In this document: piece by piece, positions 1 through 7,377 of the stretch
How positions within the stretch are numbered: position 1 is the stretch's first letter
How the letters are laid out: each line of letters starts with the position of its first letter
NCBI GenBank assembly: GCA_002837415.1
Contig: PJCV01000007.1
Coordinates: 1-64,000, forward strand
DNA length: 64,000 nt
Reading direction: 5' to 3'
Source: Actinomycetales bacterium SN12
Lineage (GTDB): Bacteria > Actinomycetota > Actinomycetes > Actinomycetales > Microbacteriaceae
Notes under the pieces: generated by a model
What the model saw: only the letters and a program-made list of their open reading frames with translations
The model's database searches: none
Told to the model about the DNA's origin: nothing
Translations under genes and position numbers: made by a program

Positions 1-51
1 CCCCCTGGGTCCCTGAGCCTGCCCCCCTGGGTCCCTGAGCCTGCCGAAGGG
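1..51 (+). repeat. dispersed repeat, tandem pair at window edge
   Basis: Two adjacent copies of a unit reading CCCCCTGGGTCCCTGAGCCT; the second ends in GCCGAAGGG. The same unit recurs at 2990, 10180, 22841, 31281, 31323 and 41096. Here it lies directly 3' of the minus-strand hydrolase gene that ends at 52, in the same orientation to that gene as the copies found inside coding sequences. It may continue to the left of the window. Confidence 0.85.
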
Positions 52-594
52 CTACGCGAGGATCCCCGCCGTCGTCGCCAGGGTGATCTGCGGCGGGTAC
101 AGGCCCAGTACGTGGAGAGCGGCCGCGTGGTTCTCGGCCGTCGATCCCGCGCAGGCGTCGGTGGCGACGGTGAGGTGCGCTCCGGCATCCGCTGCGGCCA
201 GCGCTGTCGACAGCACGCAGCAGTCGGTCGAGACCCCCGCGAGCACGACGTGCGCGCCGCGTCCGACGATCGTCTCGATCTCGTCGCCCCACTTGCCGAG
301 GGTCGGCAGGTCGAGGGTCGGCCGCGGTGACAGGCTCTCGGCCTCGGGTACGAGGTCGAACAGCTCGTCGGTCGGCGGCTGGTCGGCGAAGGGCCACGCC
401 CTGAAGTACTCGCCCCACGACGTGGAGCGGTCGGCGGTGGGCATCCACCTGGTCACCAGCACTCGCTCGCCGAACCGCTCGGCGAGCCGCGCGATGTTCT
501 CCATCGCCGCAGCGAAGAACGGCGACCCCCACTGCGACTCCGGCGAGGCGAAGATGTTCTGCGGGTCGATGACGACCAACCACTCGTCGGTCAC
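52..594 (-). CDS. isochorismatase-family cysteine hydrolase
   Basis: Small cytosolic hydrolase of 180 residues with the isochorismatase/nicotinamidase fold, which cleaves amide-like substrates; the actual substrate cannot be read from the sequence. The expected triad is visible: Asp10 in VVIDPQN, Lys101 in TLGKWG and Cys126 in GVSTDCCVLST. The GTG start at 594 overlaps the stop codon of the upstream permease by four bases (GTGA), so translation is coupled. This suggests that the permease imports its substrate or a precursor, for example a pyrimidine or ureide breakdown product (inference). It is the last gene of a four-gene minus-strand operon that begins at 3780. Confidence 0.88.
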   Translation of the reverse strand: MTDEWLVVIDPQNIFASPESQWGSPFFAAAMENIARLAERFGERVLVTRWMPTADRSTSWGEYFRAWPFADQPPTDELFDLVPEAESLSPRPTLDLPTLGKWGDEIETIVGRGAHVVLAGVSTDCCVLSTALAAADAGAHLTVATDACAGSTAENHAAALHVLGLYPPQITLATTAGILA

Positions 595-2036
595 GCCTGT
601 TCCTGCCGGCGGATCCGCCCGGCGCGGGCGAACCAGGTGACGACGAACGAGAGCACCAGGGCGACGAAGACGCCGAGGTTCGCGTACGCCCACTCGCCGT
701 CCTTGCCGCCGATGAGCGGCAGCAGGTAGCCCTGCCAGTTGTTCCACGCGGCGTCGTCGGCGAAGAGGTTCACGACCAGGCCCCAGCCGATGACCGACGT
801 GACGATCATGGTGCCGATCGAGGTCCAGTCCCAGGCGCCGTAGCGTCCGGTCGGGTCGAACAGCCCGGCCTCGTCGTAGTCGCGTCGGCGGCGCAGGATG
901 TCGGCGATCAGGATTCCCGCCCAGGATGCCAGGGGAACGCCGAGCGTGATGAGGAACGACTGGAACGGGCCGAGGAAGCCCTGATCGCCGAAGACGACGA
1001 GGATCGTCACGACCGTCAGGATGACGCCGTCGATGCCGGCGGCGGCCGGCCGCGGGATCCGGATGCCCAGGCTGAGCAGCGTGAGGCCGGAGGAGTAGAT
1101 GCCGAGCACGGCGCCTGAGACGAGGGCGAGCACGGCCGTCAGCAGGAACGGCACGAGCACCCAGATCGGCAGGATGCTGGCGAGGGCGCCGATCGGGTCG
1201 TTCCCGACGGCATCCATGAGCTTCTCGTCGGAGCCGGCGAGCAGCAGACCGAAGACCACGAGGATGACGGGGGCGATCGCTCCGCCGAACGTGTTCCAGA
1301 AGACGATCGCGCCGTCGGACGCCGTGCGCTTCTGGTATCGCGACCAGTCGGCGGCGATGTTGATCCAGCCCAGACCGAACCCGGTCATGACCATCACCAG
1401 CGCGCCGATGACCTGCGCGGCGCTGCCGCTCGGCCGCGAGAGGACGGCGGCGAGATCGATGCTCGGGGCGGCGAGGATCACGTAGAGGATCGTGACGACG
1501 CCGGTGACCCAGGTGAGCACCGACTGCAGCTTCATGATCGTGTGGTACCCGAGCACCGAGGCCGTGACGATCAGGGCGGCGACGATGATGGTGGCGATGA
1601 TCTTCAGGGTGACGCTGTCGCCGTCCCCGCCGAGTCGCGTGATGACCGTGGCGGTGGCGAGCACCGCCATGATCGCGAGGAACGTCTCCCAGCCGATCGA
1701 GGTGAGCCACGAGACGATGCCGGGCACCTTCTGCCCGTGCACGCCGAACGCGGCGCGCGAGAGCACCATGGTCGGCGTCGACCCGCGCTTGCCCGCGATG
1801 GCGATGAGTCCGCAGAGCAGGAACGACACGACGATGCCGATGATCGAGACGACCGTCGCCTGATAGAACGAGATCCCGAAGTCGAGCACGAACGAGCCGT
1901 ACGACATGCCGAACACCGACACGTTGGCGGCGAACCACGGCCAGAACAGGTCACGCGGCTTGGCGGTGCGCTGGGATTCGGGGATGATCTCGATGCCCGC
2001 TCGCTCGATCAGCGCGGGCGACGTGATGTCGGTCAT
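591..2036 (-). CDS. NCS1-family nucleobase/ureide permease
   Basis: Membrane transporter of 481 residues with about twelve hydrophobic segments, of the purine-cytosine/allantoin (NCS1) type; such proteins import nucleobases, hydantoins or allantoin with a cation. Family-like features include the conserved first segment region (LFWPWFAANVSVFGMSYGS), GLGWINIAADWSRYQ in the middle and NNWQGYLLPLIGG near the C terminus. The ATG at 2036 is preceded by AGGATGAGG, a usable ribosome site; a longer open frame upstream overlaps arsC and was not chosen. It lies 20 bases after the ArsC-type gene and overlaps the hydrolase downstream by four bases. Specificity is unknown; pairing with an isochorismatase-fold enzyme points to a nitrogenous ring compound or its opened form. 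Confidence 0.85.
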   Translation of the reverse strand: MTDITSPALIERAGIEIIPESQRTAKPRDLFWPWFAANVSVFGMSYGSFVLDFGISFYQATVVSIIGIVVSFLLCGLIAIAGKRGSTPTMVLSRAAFGVHGQKVPGIVSWLTSIGWETFLAIMAVLATATVITRLGGDGDSVTLKIIATIIVAALIVTASVLGYHTIMKLQSVLTWVTGVVTILYVILAAPSIDLAAVLSRPSGSAAQVIGALVMVMTGFGLGWINIAADWSRYQKRTASDGAIVFWNTFGGAIAPVILVVFGLLLAGSDEKLMDAVGNDPIGALASILPIWVLVPFLLTAVLALVSGAVLGIYSSGLTLLSLGIRIPRPAAAGIDGVILTVVTILVVFGDQGFLGPFQSFLITLGVPLASWAGILIADILRRRRDYDEAGLFDPTGRYGAWDWTSIGTMIVTSVIGWGLVVNLFADDAAWNNWQGYLLPLIGGKDGEWAYANLGVFVALVLSFVVTWFARAGRIRRQEQA

Positions 2037-2056
2037 GTCCTCATCCTGGCATCGAG

Positions 2057-2452
2057 TCAGAGCGAGGTGATCAGTTGGTCGACCCGACGCCGGATCTCGT
2101 CGCGGATCGGGCGCACCGCCTCGAGCGACTGCCCGGCCGGGTCGTCGAGCTCCCAGTCCTCGTAGCGCTTGCCGGGGAAGACGGGGCACGCGTCACCGCA
2201 TCCCATCGTGATGACGACGTCGGCCTGCTTCACCGAGTCGACGGTGAGCAGCTTCGGCTCGCCGGCGGTGATGTCGATGCCCACTTCGGCCATGGCATCG
2301 ATGGCGACCGAGTTGATTGCATCCTTCGGCGCAGAGCCGGCCGAGCGCACGTCGATCCGGTCGCCGGCGAGGTGCTGCAGGAAGCCCGCTGCCATCTGCG
2401 AGCGGCCCGCGTTGTGCACGCAGACGAACAGCACGGTCGGGCGGTCGGGCAT
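2057..2452 (-). CDS. low-molecular-weight phosphatase-type arsenate reductase (ArsC-like)
   Basis: Cytosolic protein of 131 residues. The P-loop Cys11-x5-Arg17 (VCVHNAGRSQMAA) is that of low-molecular-weight phosphatases, and the later MGCGDACPVFPGKRYEDW block and the DDPAGQSLE stretch are typical of the actinobacterial ArsC arsenate reductases that work with thioredoxin or mycothiol/mycoredoxin. It would reduce arsenate to arsenite; a phosphotyrosine phosphatase role cannot be excluded. ATG at 2452 lies 8 bases after the M18 peptidase stop. No ArsR or arsenite pump gene is nearby, so it is not in a classical ars operon. Confidence 0.85.
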   Translation of the reverse strand: MPDRPTVLFVCVHNAGRSQMAAGFLQHLAGDRIDVRSAGSAPKDAINSVAIDAMAEVGIDITAGEPKLLTVDSVKQADVVITMGCGDACPVFPGKRYEDWELDDPAGQSLEAVRPIRDEIRRRVDQLITSL

Positions 2453-2460
2453 GGGTCGCC

Positions 2461-3780
2461 TCAGCCGACGAAGAACGCGCGGGCGACGCGCGACAGGTCG
2501 TGGAGATCGCTCACGCCGGCGAGTTCCCGCGCGGAGTGCATCGACAGGATCGGGATGCCCACATCGACCGTCCTGATGCCCAGGCGCGTCGCGGTGATCG
2601 GGCCGATCGTCGACCCGCAGGGGACGGCGTTGTTCGACACGAACTCCTGCGAGCCGACCCCGGCGCTCTCGCACCAGCGCGTCCAGGCTGCCGCGCCCAC
2701 GGCGTCGGTGGCATAGCGCTGGTTGGCGTTGATCTTGAGGATCGGGCCCGAGCCGAGCACCGGCTGCACGACCGGATCGTGCCGATGGATGTAGTTCGGG
2801 TGCACGGAATGCCCGACATCGCTCGACAGGTGCCACGACGCGGCGAACGCACGACGCTGCTCGGTGGCATCGGCGCCGAGCGACGCGTACACGCGCACGA
2901 GCACGTCTTCGAGGAAGGGGCCGGCGGCACCGGAGCGCGACTGGGAGCCGAGCTCCTCGTGGTCGAAGGCGGCGAGCACGGGGATCACGCCTGTCTGGGC
3001 CCGTGAGCCTGTCTGGGTCCCTGAGCCTGTCGAAGGGCGTGCGGCCTCGATCAGCGCGACCACCCCCGCGTGCACCGATGCGAGGTCGTCGAGGCGACCG
3101 GATGCGAAGAACGCGTCGTCCTTGCCGAAGACGGCGCCGCGCGCGGCATCCGCCACCACAGCGTCGAAACCGCGGATGTCGGCCGCGTCGACTCCTGCGG
3201 AGGCCGCGAGCTCGGCGAGGATGTCAGCGGATTCGGCATCCCCCAGACCCCACACCGGCTGCGTGCCGGTCTGCTTGTCGAGTGCGAGGCCGTCGTTCAC
3301 GCCGCGGTCGAGGTGGATCGCGAGCTGCGGCAGGCGAAGAAGCGGGCCGGTCGCCGCGAGCACGACCCGACCGTCGGCGAGCGCGAGGCGCCCGGCGAGG
3401 CGCAGCTCGCGGTCGAGCCACGAGTTCAGCAGCGGCCCGCCGTAGACCTCGACGGCCGCCTGCAGCCAGCCGCGTGAACCCGTGGTCGGCTGGGGCTTGA
3501 GCTTGAAGCCGGGCGAGTCGGTGTGCGCGCCGAGCACGTGCACGGGTGTGGTGGCTGCGGCATCCGCGGGAACAGCCCAGGCGATCGCCGCGCCATCGCG
3601 CACGACGACGAACCGCCCGCCGGCCTGCGCCGGCCACTGCGCGGTCTCGTCGAGTCGGGCGAACCCGGCCTCTTCGAGGCGACGCGCGACCTCTTCGGCG
3701 GCGTGGTAGCTCGACGGCGAGGCGGCGACGAAGTCGGCGAGATCGGCTGCGTGCGTATGGGCGGCGGAGACGGCGGACAT
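2461..3780 (-). CDS. M18-family aminopeptidase
   Basis: Cytosolic zinc-dependent aminopeptidase of 439 residues that removes N-terminal, usually acidic, residues from peptides. Metal and catalytic motifs of family M18 are present: HTD at 86-88 in LGAHTDSPGFKLKP, DHEE at 273-276 in AAFDHEELGSQSRSG, and the C-terminal IPILSMHSARE block. Length is close to the family norm except for an insertion at about 249-264, which is encoded by the dispersed repeat at 2990-3038 and sits just before the DHEE motif. The ATG at 3780 has TAGGCT ending 7 bases upstream and no ribosome site, so the mRNA is probably leaderless. First gene of a four-gene operon. Confidence 0.92.
   Translation of the reverse strand: MSAVSAAHTHAADLADFVAASPSSYHAAEEVARRLEEAGFARLDETAQWPAQAGGRFVVVRDGAAIAWAVPADAAATTPVHVLGAHTDSPGFKLKPQPTTGSRGWLQAAVEVYGGPLLNSWLDRELRLAGRLALADGRVVLAATGPLLRLPQLAIHLDRGVNDGLALDKQTGTQPVWGLGDAESADILAELAASAGVDAADIRGFDAVVADAARGAVFGKDDAFFASGRLDDLASVHAGVVALIEAARPSTGSGTQTGSRAQTGVIPVLAAFDHEELGSQSRSGAAGPFLEDVLVRVYASLGADATEQRRAFAASWHLSSDVGHSVHPNYIHRHDPVVQPVLGSGPILKINANQRYATDAVGAAAWTRWCESAGVGSQEFVSNNAVPCGSTIGPITATRLGIRTVDVGIPILSMHSARELAGVSDLHDLSRVARAFFVG
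2990..3038 (+). repeat. dispersed repeat inside the M18 peptidase gene
   Basis: A partial and a full copy of the repeat in tandem (CCTGTCTGGGCCCGTGAG, then GGGTCCCTGAGCCTGTCGAAG). Read on the minus strand it is translated in frame as PSTGSGTQTGSRAQTG within the peptidase. The reading frame is intact on both sides. Confidence 0.9.
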
Positions 3781-3787
3781 GGTCACG

Positions 3788-3793
3788 AGCCTA
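3788..3793 (-). promoter_or_regulatory. -10 element, leaderless promoter of M18 peptidase operon
   Basis: TAGGCT on the minus strand, 7 bases before ATG 3780. No Shine-Dalgarno sequence lies between. Confidence 0.65.
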
Positions 3794-3809
3794 ATCCGCC
3801 GCGTGCGAC

Positions 3810-3837
3810 GTGACGGCCTCGAGCGTGCGGTTAGGGT
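3810..3837 (+). promoter_or_regulatory. promoter of the riboswitch-EamA transcript
   Basis: GTGACG at 3810-3815 and TAGGGT at 3832-3837, 16 bases apart, match sigma-70-like -35 and -10 boxes. Transcription would begin near 3844, just before the conserved CCTAGGGTTCCG of the riboswitch. Confidence 0.6.
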
Positions 3838-3847
3838 GGTCTCGACA

Positions 3848-3946
3848 GCGCCTAGGGTTCCGGGGCATCCGCCCGCCTGGTCCGAGCGGCGCCACGGCCG
3901 TGCCGCTCGGCGGGCCGTCATCTGAACGGACAAAAGCCTGGAGGAC
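3848..3946 (+). promoter_or_regulatory. guanidine-I (ykkC-yxkD type) riboswitch
   Basis: The conserved blocks of the ykkC aptamer appear in order: CCTAGGGTTCCG at 3851-3862, CTGGTCCGAG at about 3877-3886, a stem CCGAGCGGC/GCCGCTCGG at 3882-3890 and 3902-3910, and GGACAAAAGCCTGGAGGA at about 3927-3944, which corresponds to the family GGGAUAAAAGCCCGGGAGA. Downstream, GCCCG/CGGGC (3958-3970) can pair one base before the ribosome site AGAAGGG, so control of translation is plausible. Subtype 1 (guanidine) is the best fit because the controlled gene is a drug/metabolite transporter; the ppGpp and PRPP subtypes share these core blocks and cannot be fully excluded by eye. Confidence 0.88.
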
Positions 3947-3984
3947 CCGTTCGTCGCGCCCGCGGCGGGCAGAAGGGTCTTCGG

Positions 3985-4854
3985 ATGTCCGGTATCGCCA
4001 TCGCTCTCGCGCTCACTGCGGCGGTCGTCCACGCGGCCTGGAACATCATCGCGCACGACGTGAGCCGGGCGGGCGCCGCGTTCCTCTGGTGGGGCGCGGT
4101 CGCGAGCACGGTGATCTGGGCAGGCGTCATCCCGTTCACGGGCGGCTTCGGCACCGACGACCTGGCCGGAATCGCCCTCGGTATCGGGGTCTCGGGCGTG
4201 CTGCACGTGATCTACATGACCGTGCTCCAGCGCGGATACCGTGCGGGCAACCTCTCCACCGTGTACGCCACTGCGCGCGGCACCGGACCGTTCCTCTCGG
4301 TGATCATCGCGATGCTGCTGCTCGGCGAGCGTCTTCAGCTCTCCGCCCTGGCCGGAGTGCTGCTCGTGATCGCCGGAGTGGTCGCGATCGGGCTGGTCGA
4401 CAGGCGTCCCTCGTCGGAGCGAAGGGGACTCGATCCAGCGATCGTGTTCGGGCTGCTGACCGGCGCGGCCATCGCGGCGTACACGATCTGGGATGCCTTC
4501 GCACTGCGGAACTGGCACCTTTCGCCCGTCGCCTTCATGGTGGGAACGGCGGCCGCCGAGATCCCCTTCTTCACCGTCGCGGTATCGGTCGGCCACGGAT
4601 GGCGGTCGGTCGGCGCACTCTGGAGGGTGCAGTGGCGGCGCATCCTGGCCTTCGGGCTGCTGTCGCCGCTGGCCTACATCCTCGTGCTGCAGGCGATCAC
4701 CCTCGCGCCGGTCGCGCTGATCGCGCCGCTGCGAGAGGTCAGCGTCGTGCTGGTGAGCCTGTTCGGCGCGTTTGCGCTGCGCGAATCGCGTCCGGCGTGG
4801 CGGATCGCCGCGTCGGTCGTGGTGGTCGCCGGAGTGGTGCTGATCGCGGTGTGA
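3985..4854 (+). CDS. EamA/DMT-superfamily transporter, candidate guanidine exporter
   Basis: Inner-membrane protein of 289 residues with ten hydrophobic segments arranged as two five-helix EamA repeats (about 1-135 and 150-289; GERLQLSALAGVLLVIAGV ends the first). It belongs to the drug/metabolite transporter superfamily, the same superfamily as the four-helix SMR proteins that export guanidinium. ATG at 3985 has AGAAGGG seven bases upstream. It is the only gene behind a ykkC-type riboswitch, so the likely job is export of guanidine or a related cation when it accumulates; that link is inference from context. Confidence 0.87.
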   Translation: MSGIAIALALTAAVVHAAWNIIAHDVSRAGAAFLWWGAVASTVIWAGVIPFTGGFGTDDLAGIALGIGVSGVLHVIYMTVLQRGYRAGNLSTVYATARGTGPFLSVIIAMLLLGERLQLSALAGVLLVIAGVVAIGLVDRRPSSERRGLDPAIVFGLLTGAAIAAYTIWDAFALRNWHLSPVAFMVGTAAAEIPFFTVAVSVGHGWRSVGALWRVQWRRILAFGLLSPLAYILVLQAITLAPVALIAPLREVSVVLVSLFGAFALRESRPAWRIAASVVVVAGVVLIAV

Positions 4855-4965
4855 ATCCGGATGCCGTGGATGCCCGCATCACCGCATCCTGATATCCCGG
4901 AAAATACCCCTGACCTGGGGACAACCGCCCGACTGAATGTCGGTGGCCCCCTGTTGAATGGAGGT

Positions 4966-6450
4966 ATGAACAGCATCGCCGCAGTGCTCGGAGAGGTCGC
5001 CGAAGACCTCGCCCGCGTGCTCGCCGAGCGAGTGCGTGCCGACCTGATCCCCGGCCTCTCCGATGACCAGCTGATGGCCGTTCTGCGCGCTGCCGGAGAG
5101 GGGCAGCGTCGCCTCGACGCCATCGTCCTCGAGACGGTCGCTGAGCTCGAGGCGCGCTCCGCCGGGCTGCGGGACGAACGGCTCACGACCCGGCAGGGAT
5201 GCCGCAACACGAACGAGCTGCTGCAGCGCGTGCTCGGCGTCGACGCCCGAGACGGCGCGCGCATCGTCACGGGATCGGCCGCGGTTCGCCGGCACACCGA
5301 TACGACCTCGGGCGCCCCGCTGCCCGCGCGATGGCCGGCCCTGCGCGACGCGCTGCTCGACGGCCGGATCGGCCTGGGTGGGATGCTGGCGGCGACGGGT
5401 CCGGTGGAGCGGGCGGGGGCGCGGATTAGCGACATCGACCGATTGCGTGCGGATGCCGAACTGGCCGCGCACGCGTGCGGAGAGGTGTCTGACGATCCGG
5501 ATGCCGCAGACGATCTGCCCGGCGACCACGCGAGCAGGCGTGGTCCCGCAGCGACGCCGGAGGATCTCGGCATCCTGTCGCGGGTGATCGTCACCTACCT
5601 CGACCCCGACGGCGCGGAGCCGGCCCGCAGGCGTGCGATGCGGGAGCGGGCCGTGACGCTCGGCAAGACGCGTGACGGCCTCGTGCCGCTGCGCGGCGCG
5701 CTGCTGCCCGAGGTCGCGGGCCAGCTGCAGCGCCTGTTCGACGCCTACCTGTCACCACACGTCGACGGGCCTCCACCGCCTGGCGTGCACTTCGCGCCCA
5801 GCGACGGCGAGCTCGATGCCGATGAGTTCGACACCGAGTGGGAAGGTCTCGTGCCACTCGACACCCGCACGCGGGCGCAGAAGCAGCATGATGCCCTCGC
5901 CGCGATGCTGGGGATCGCCGCTCGGCACGACGAGGCACCGACGCTCGGCGGCGCAGCCCCGACGCTGGTGGTCTCGGTCACCGCTGCCGACCTCGTGAGC
6001 GGATCGAGGTGGGCGCACGTCGACGGGATCGACGAGCCGGTGCCGGTCAGTGTGGCCAACCACACCGCGTGCGCGGGCGGGGTGCAGCGCGTGCTGTTCG
6101 ACGAGCACGGCCGGATCGTCGGCATCAGCACCAGCGGCCGCATCTTCACCGCGCACCAGCGTCGGGCGATCACCCTTCGTGACCGTGAATGCGTGATCCC
6201 CGGATGCCATGTCCCCGCCACCTGGTGTGAGATCCACCATGTCCGCGAACATGCTCGCGGCGGCCCGACGCATACCGACAACGGTGTGGCCCTCTGCTGG
6301 TTCCATCACCACACCATCGACACGAGCGAATGGGACATCCGCGTCGTCGACGGGCTGCCCGAGATCCGCGGCCCCGCCTGGTGGGACCGGGAGCGCAGAT
6401 GGCGCCGCCCGCGAGCGGTGTCGCGGGCGCTCGCCCCACCCGGCCGGTGA
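4966..6450 (+). CDS. DUF222 and HNH endonuclease domain protein (13E12-type)
   Basis: Protein of 494 residues with an N-terminal DUF222 region (about 1-320) and a C-terminal HNH nuclease fold around 415-465: Cys in RECVIPGC and the His-rich WCEIHHVREHARGGPTHTDNGVALCWFHHHTID. Such genes occur in several copies in Microbacteriaceae and mycobacteria and resemble the 13E12 repeat family; their role is not established. The open frame extends to 4861, but ATG 4966 is favoured: a TTGAAT box ends 6 bases before it, as for other leaderless genes here. GGAGG touches the start codon too closely to work as a ribosome site. Confidence 0.85.
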   Translation: MNSIAAVLGEVAEDLARVLAERVRADLIPGLSDDQLMAVLRAAGEGQRRLDAIVLETVAELEARSAGLRDERLTTRQGCRNTNELLQRVLGVDARDGARIVTGSAAVRRHTDTTSGAPLPARWPALRDALLDGRIGLGGMLAATGPVERAGARISDIDRLRADAELAAHACGEVSDDPDAADDLPGDHASRRGPAATPEDLGILSRVIVTYLDPDGAEPARRRAMRERAVTLGKTRDGLVPLRGALLPEVAGQLQRLFDAYLSPHVDGPPPPGVHFAPSDGELDADEFDTEWEGLVPLDTRTRAQKQHDALAAMLGIAARHDEAPTLGGAAPTLVVSVTAADLVSGSRWAHVDGIDEPVPVSVANHTACAGGVQRVLFDEHGRIVGISTSGRIFTAHQRRAITLRDRECVIPGCHVPATWCEIHHVREHARGGPTHTDNGVALCWFHHHTIDTSEWDIRVVDGLPEIRGPAWWDRERRWRRPRAVSRALAPPGR

Positions 6451-6462
6451 ACCCGAGACGGC

Positions 6463-7206
6463 TCAGCGGCCGACGGCGCGCAGGTACTGGCCGTCGGCGG
6501 AGATGCCCGATCCCGACACGGTGAACCGCACGACGTCGCCCAGGTACCGGTCCTGCGACACCTCGAAGACGCGGCCCTCCGCGTCTCGCGAGATGCGGCT
6601 CAGGCGCAGCAGCGGGGTGGCGACGGGCACGCGCAGCAGCGCGGCATCCCGCTCGTCAGCGGCCATAGCGTCGATCTCGTGCTGAACCCCGGCGATCGGA
6701 TGCCCGTGCTCCGTCAGGTACTCGGTGATCGACACCGCGTCCGTGTCGACCTGGAACAGCAGGCGCCCGACATCCTCGGTGTAGTTGAGGCGCTCCACCA
6801 TCGTCGGGCGCCCGTCGAGCAGCCGCAGGCGCAGCACGCTCACGATGTGAGCATGCGCCGAGATGCCGAACGGCTCGGCCAACTCGGCCGCTCGACGCAG
6901 CGAGACCTCCTGGGTCTGCGCTCCGGGCTCCACGCCCAGGTCGCGTGCCCAGCGAGTGAACGGCACCGACATGTCGACGGCCTGCGTCGCCTTCTTCGAC
7001 ACCACCCGAGCCGGGCGTCCTCGAGTCGTCTCCACAAGACCTTCCGCGCGCAGAGTCGCGAGAGCGTTGCGGATCGGACCTCGAGAGGTATGCCAGCGCT
7101 CGGCGAGCTCGGCTTCTGTCGGCACATCGTCACCGGGGCGCAGCCGCCCCGACGCGATCCGCTCACGGAGATCGTCGGCGATGTCGATGTACACAGCTTG
7201 AGGCAC
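6463..7206 (-). CDS. GntR-family regulator with UTRA domain (PhnF-like)
   Basis: Transcription factor of 247 residues: winged helix at about 1-70 (IADDLRERIASGRLRPGDDVPTE..., SRGPIRNALATLRAEGLV) and a ligand-binding UTRA domain at about 90-240. Divergent from the phosphonate operon, so it most likely represses it and itself; PhnF of mycobacteria is the closest functional analogue by context. The GTG at 7206 has TAGTAT ending 6 bases upstream, which supports this start and a leaderless message. A perfect palindrome CTCGCGCGAG at 7230-7239 lies just above its -10 box. Confidence 0.88.
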   Translation of the reverse strand: MPQAVYIDIADDLRERIASGRLRPGDDVPTEAELAERWHTSRGPIRNALATLRAEGLVETTRGRPARVVSKKATQAVDMSVPFTRWARDLGVEPGAQTQEVSLRRAAELAEPFGISAHAHIVSVLRLRLLDGRPTMVERLNYTEDVGRLLFQVDTDAVSITEYLTEHGHPIAGVQHEIDAMAADERDAALLRVPVATPLLRLSRISRDAEGRVFEVSQDRYLGDVVRFTVSGSGISADGQYLRAVGR

Positions 7207-7212
7207 ATAGGC

Positions 7213-7218
7213 ATACTA
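7213..7218 (-). promoter_or_regulatory. -10 element, leaderless promoter of gntR gene
   Basis: TAGTAT on the minus strand followed by six bases and GTG 7206. Confidence 0.7.
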
Positions 7219-7229
7219 CTCACGCGGCT

Positions 7230-7239
7230 CTCGCGCGAG
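7230..7239. promoter_or_regulatory. palindrome, possible GntR operator
   Basis: Perfect ten-base palindrome CTCGCGCGAG, 12 bases upstream of the gntR -10 box. The position suits autorepression, but the sequence is not the TGGTATAGACCA site known for mycobacterial PhnF, so the link is speculative. Confidence 0.3.
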
Positions 7240-7256
7240 CGGCCCGTTTCTTCGCT

Positions 7257-7294
7257 GTTCACCCTGGCGAACCTTTGGTGAACGAGCGGCGAAC
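7257..7294. promoter_or_regulatory. PHO-box-like direct repeats (PhoP/RegX3 type)
   Basis: GGCGAAC at 7266-7272, GGTGAAC at 7277-7283 and GGCGAAC at 7288-7294 recur with an exact 11-base period; on the minus strand they read GTTCGCC, GTTCACC, GTTCGCC. A further GTTCACC stands on the plus strand at 7257-7263. Eleven-base direct repeats built on GTTCACC are the known binding sites of the phosphate-starvation regulator PhoP in Streptomyces. The array ends 10-14 bases before a candidate -10 (TAGGTA 7305-7310 or TACATT 7309-7314), where an activator would sit. Confidence 0.72.
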
Positions 7295-7377
7295 AGTGTC
7301 GAGATAGGTACATTTCTCGGCATCCGGCCTGTCAGAGTCTCTGTCGGACACCTTCCCGACACCCCTGAAAGGTCCTC

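Noticed and set aside
2990..3038. In-frame repeats as assembly or sequencing errors
   Set aside because: The same unit is found at seven places with different neighbours and small differences, and reading frames stay open; a real dispersed element is simpler.
4861..4965. Longer N terminus of the DUF222-HNH protein
   Set aside because: The first 35 codons run from just after the transporter stop and show no family similarity, while a -10-like box fits ATG 4966.
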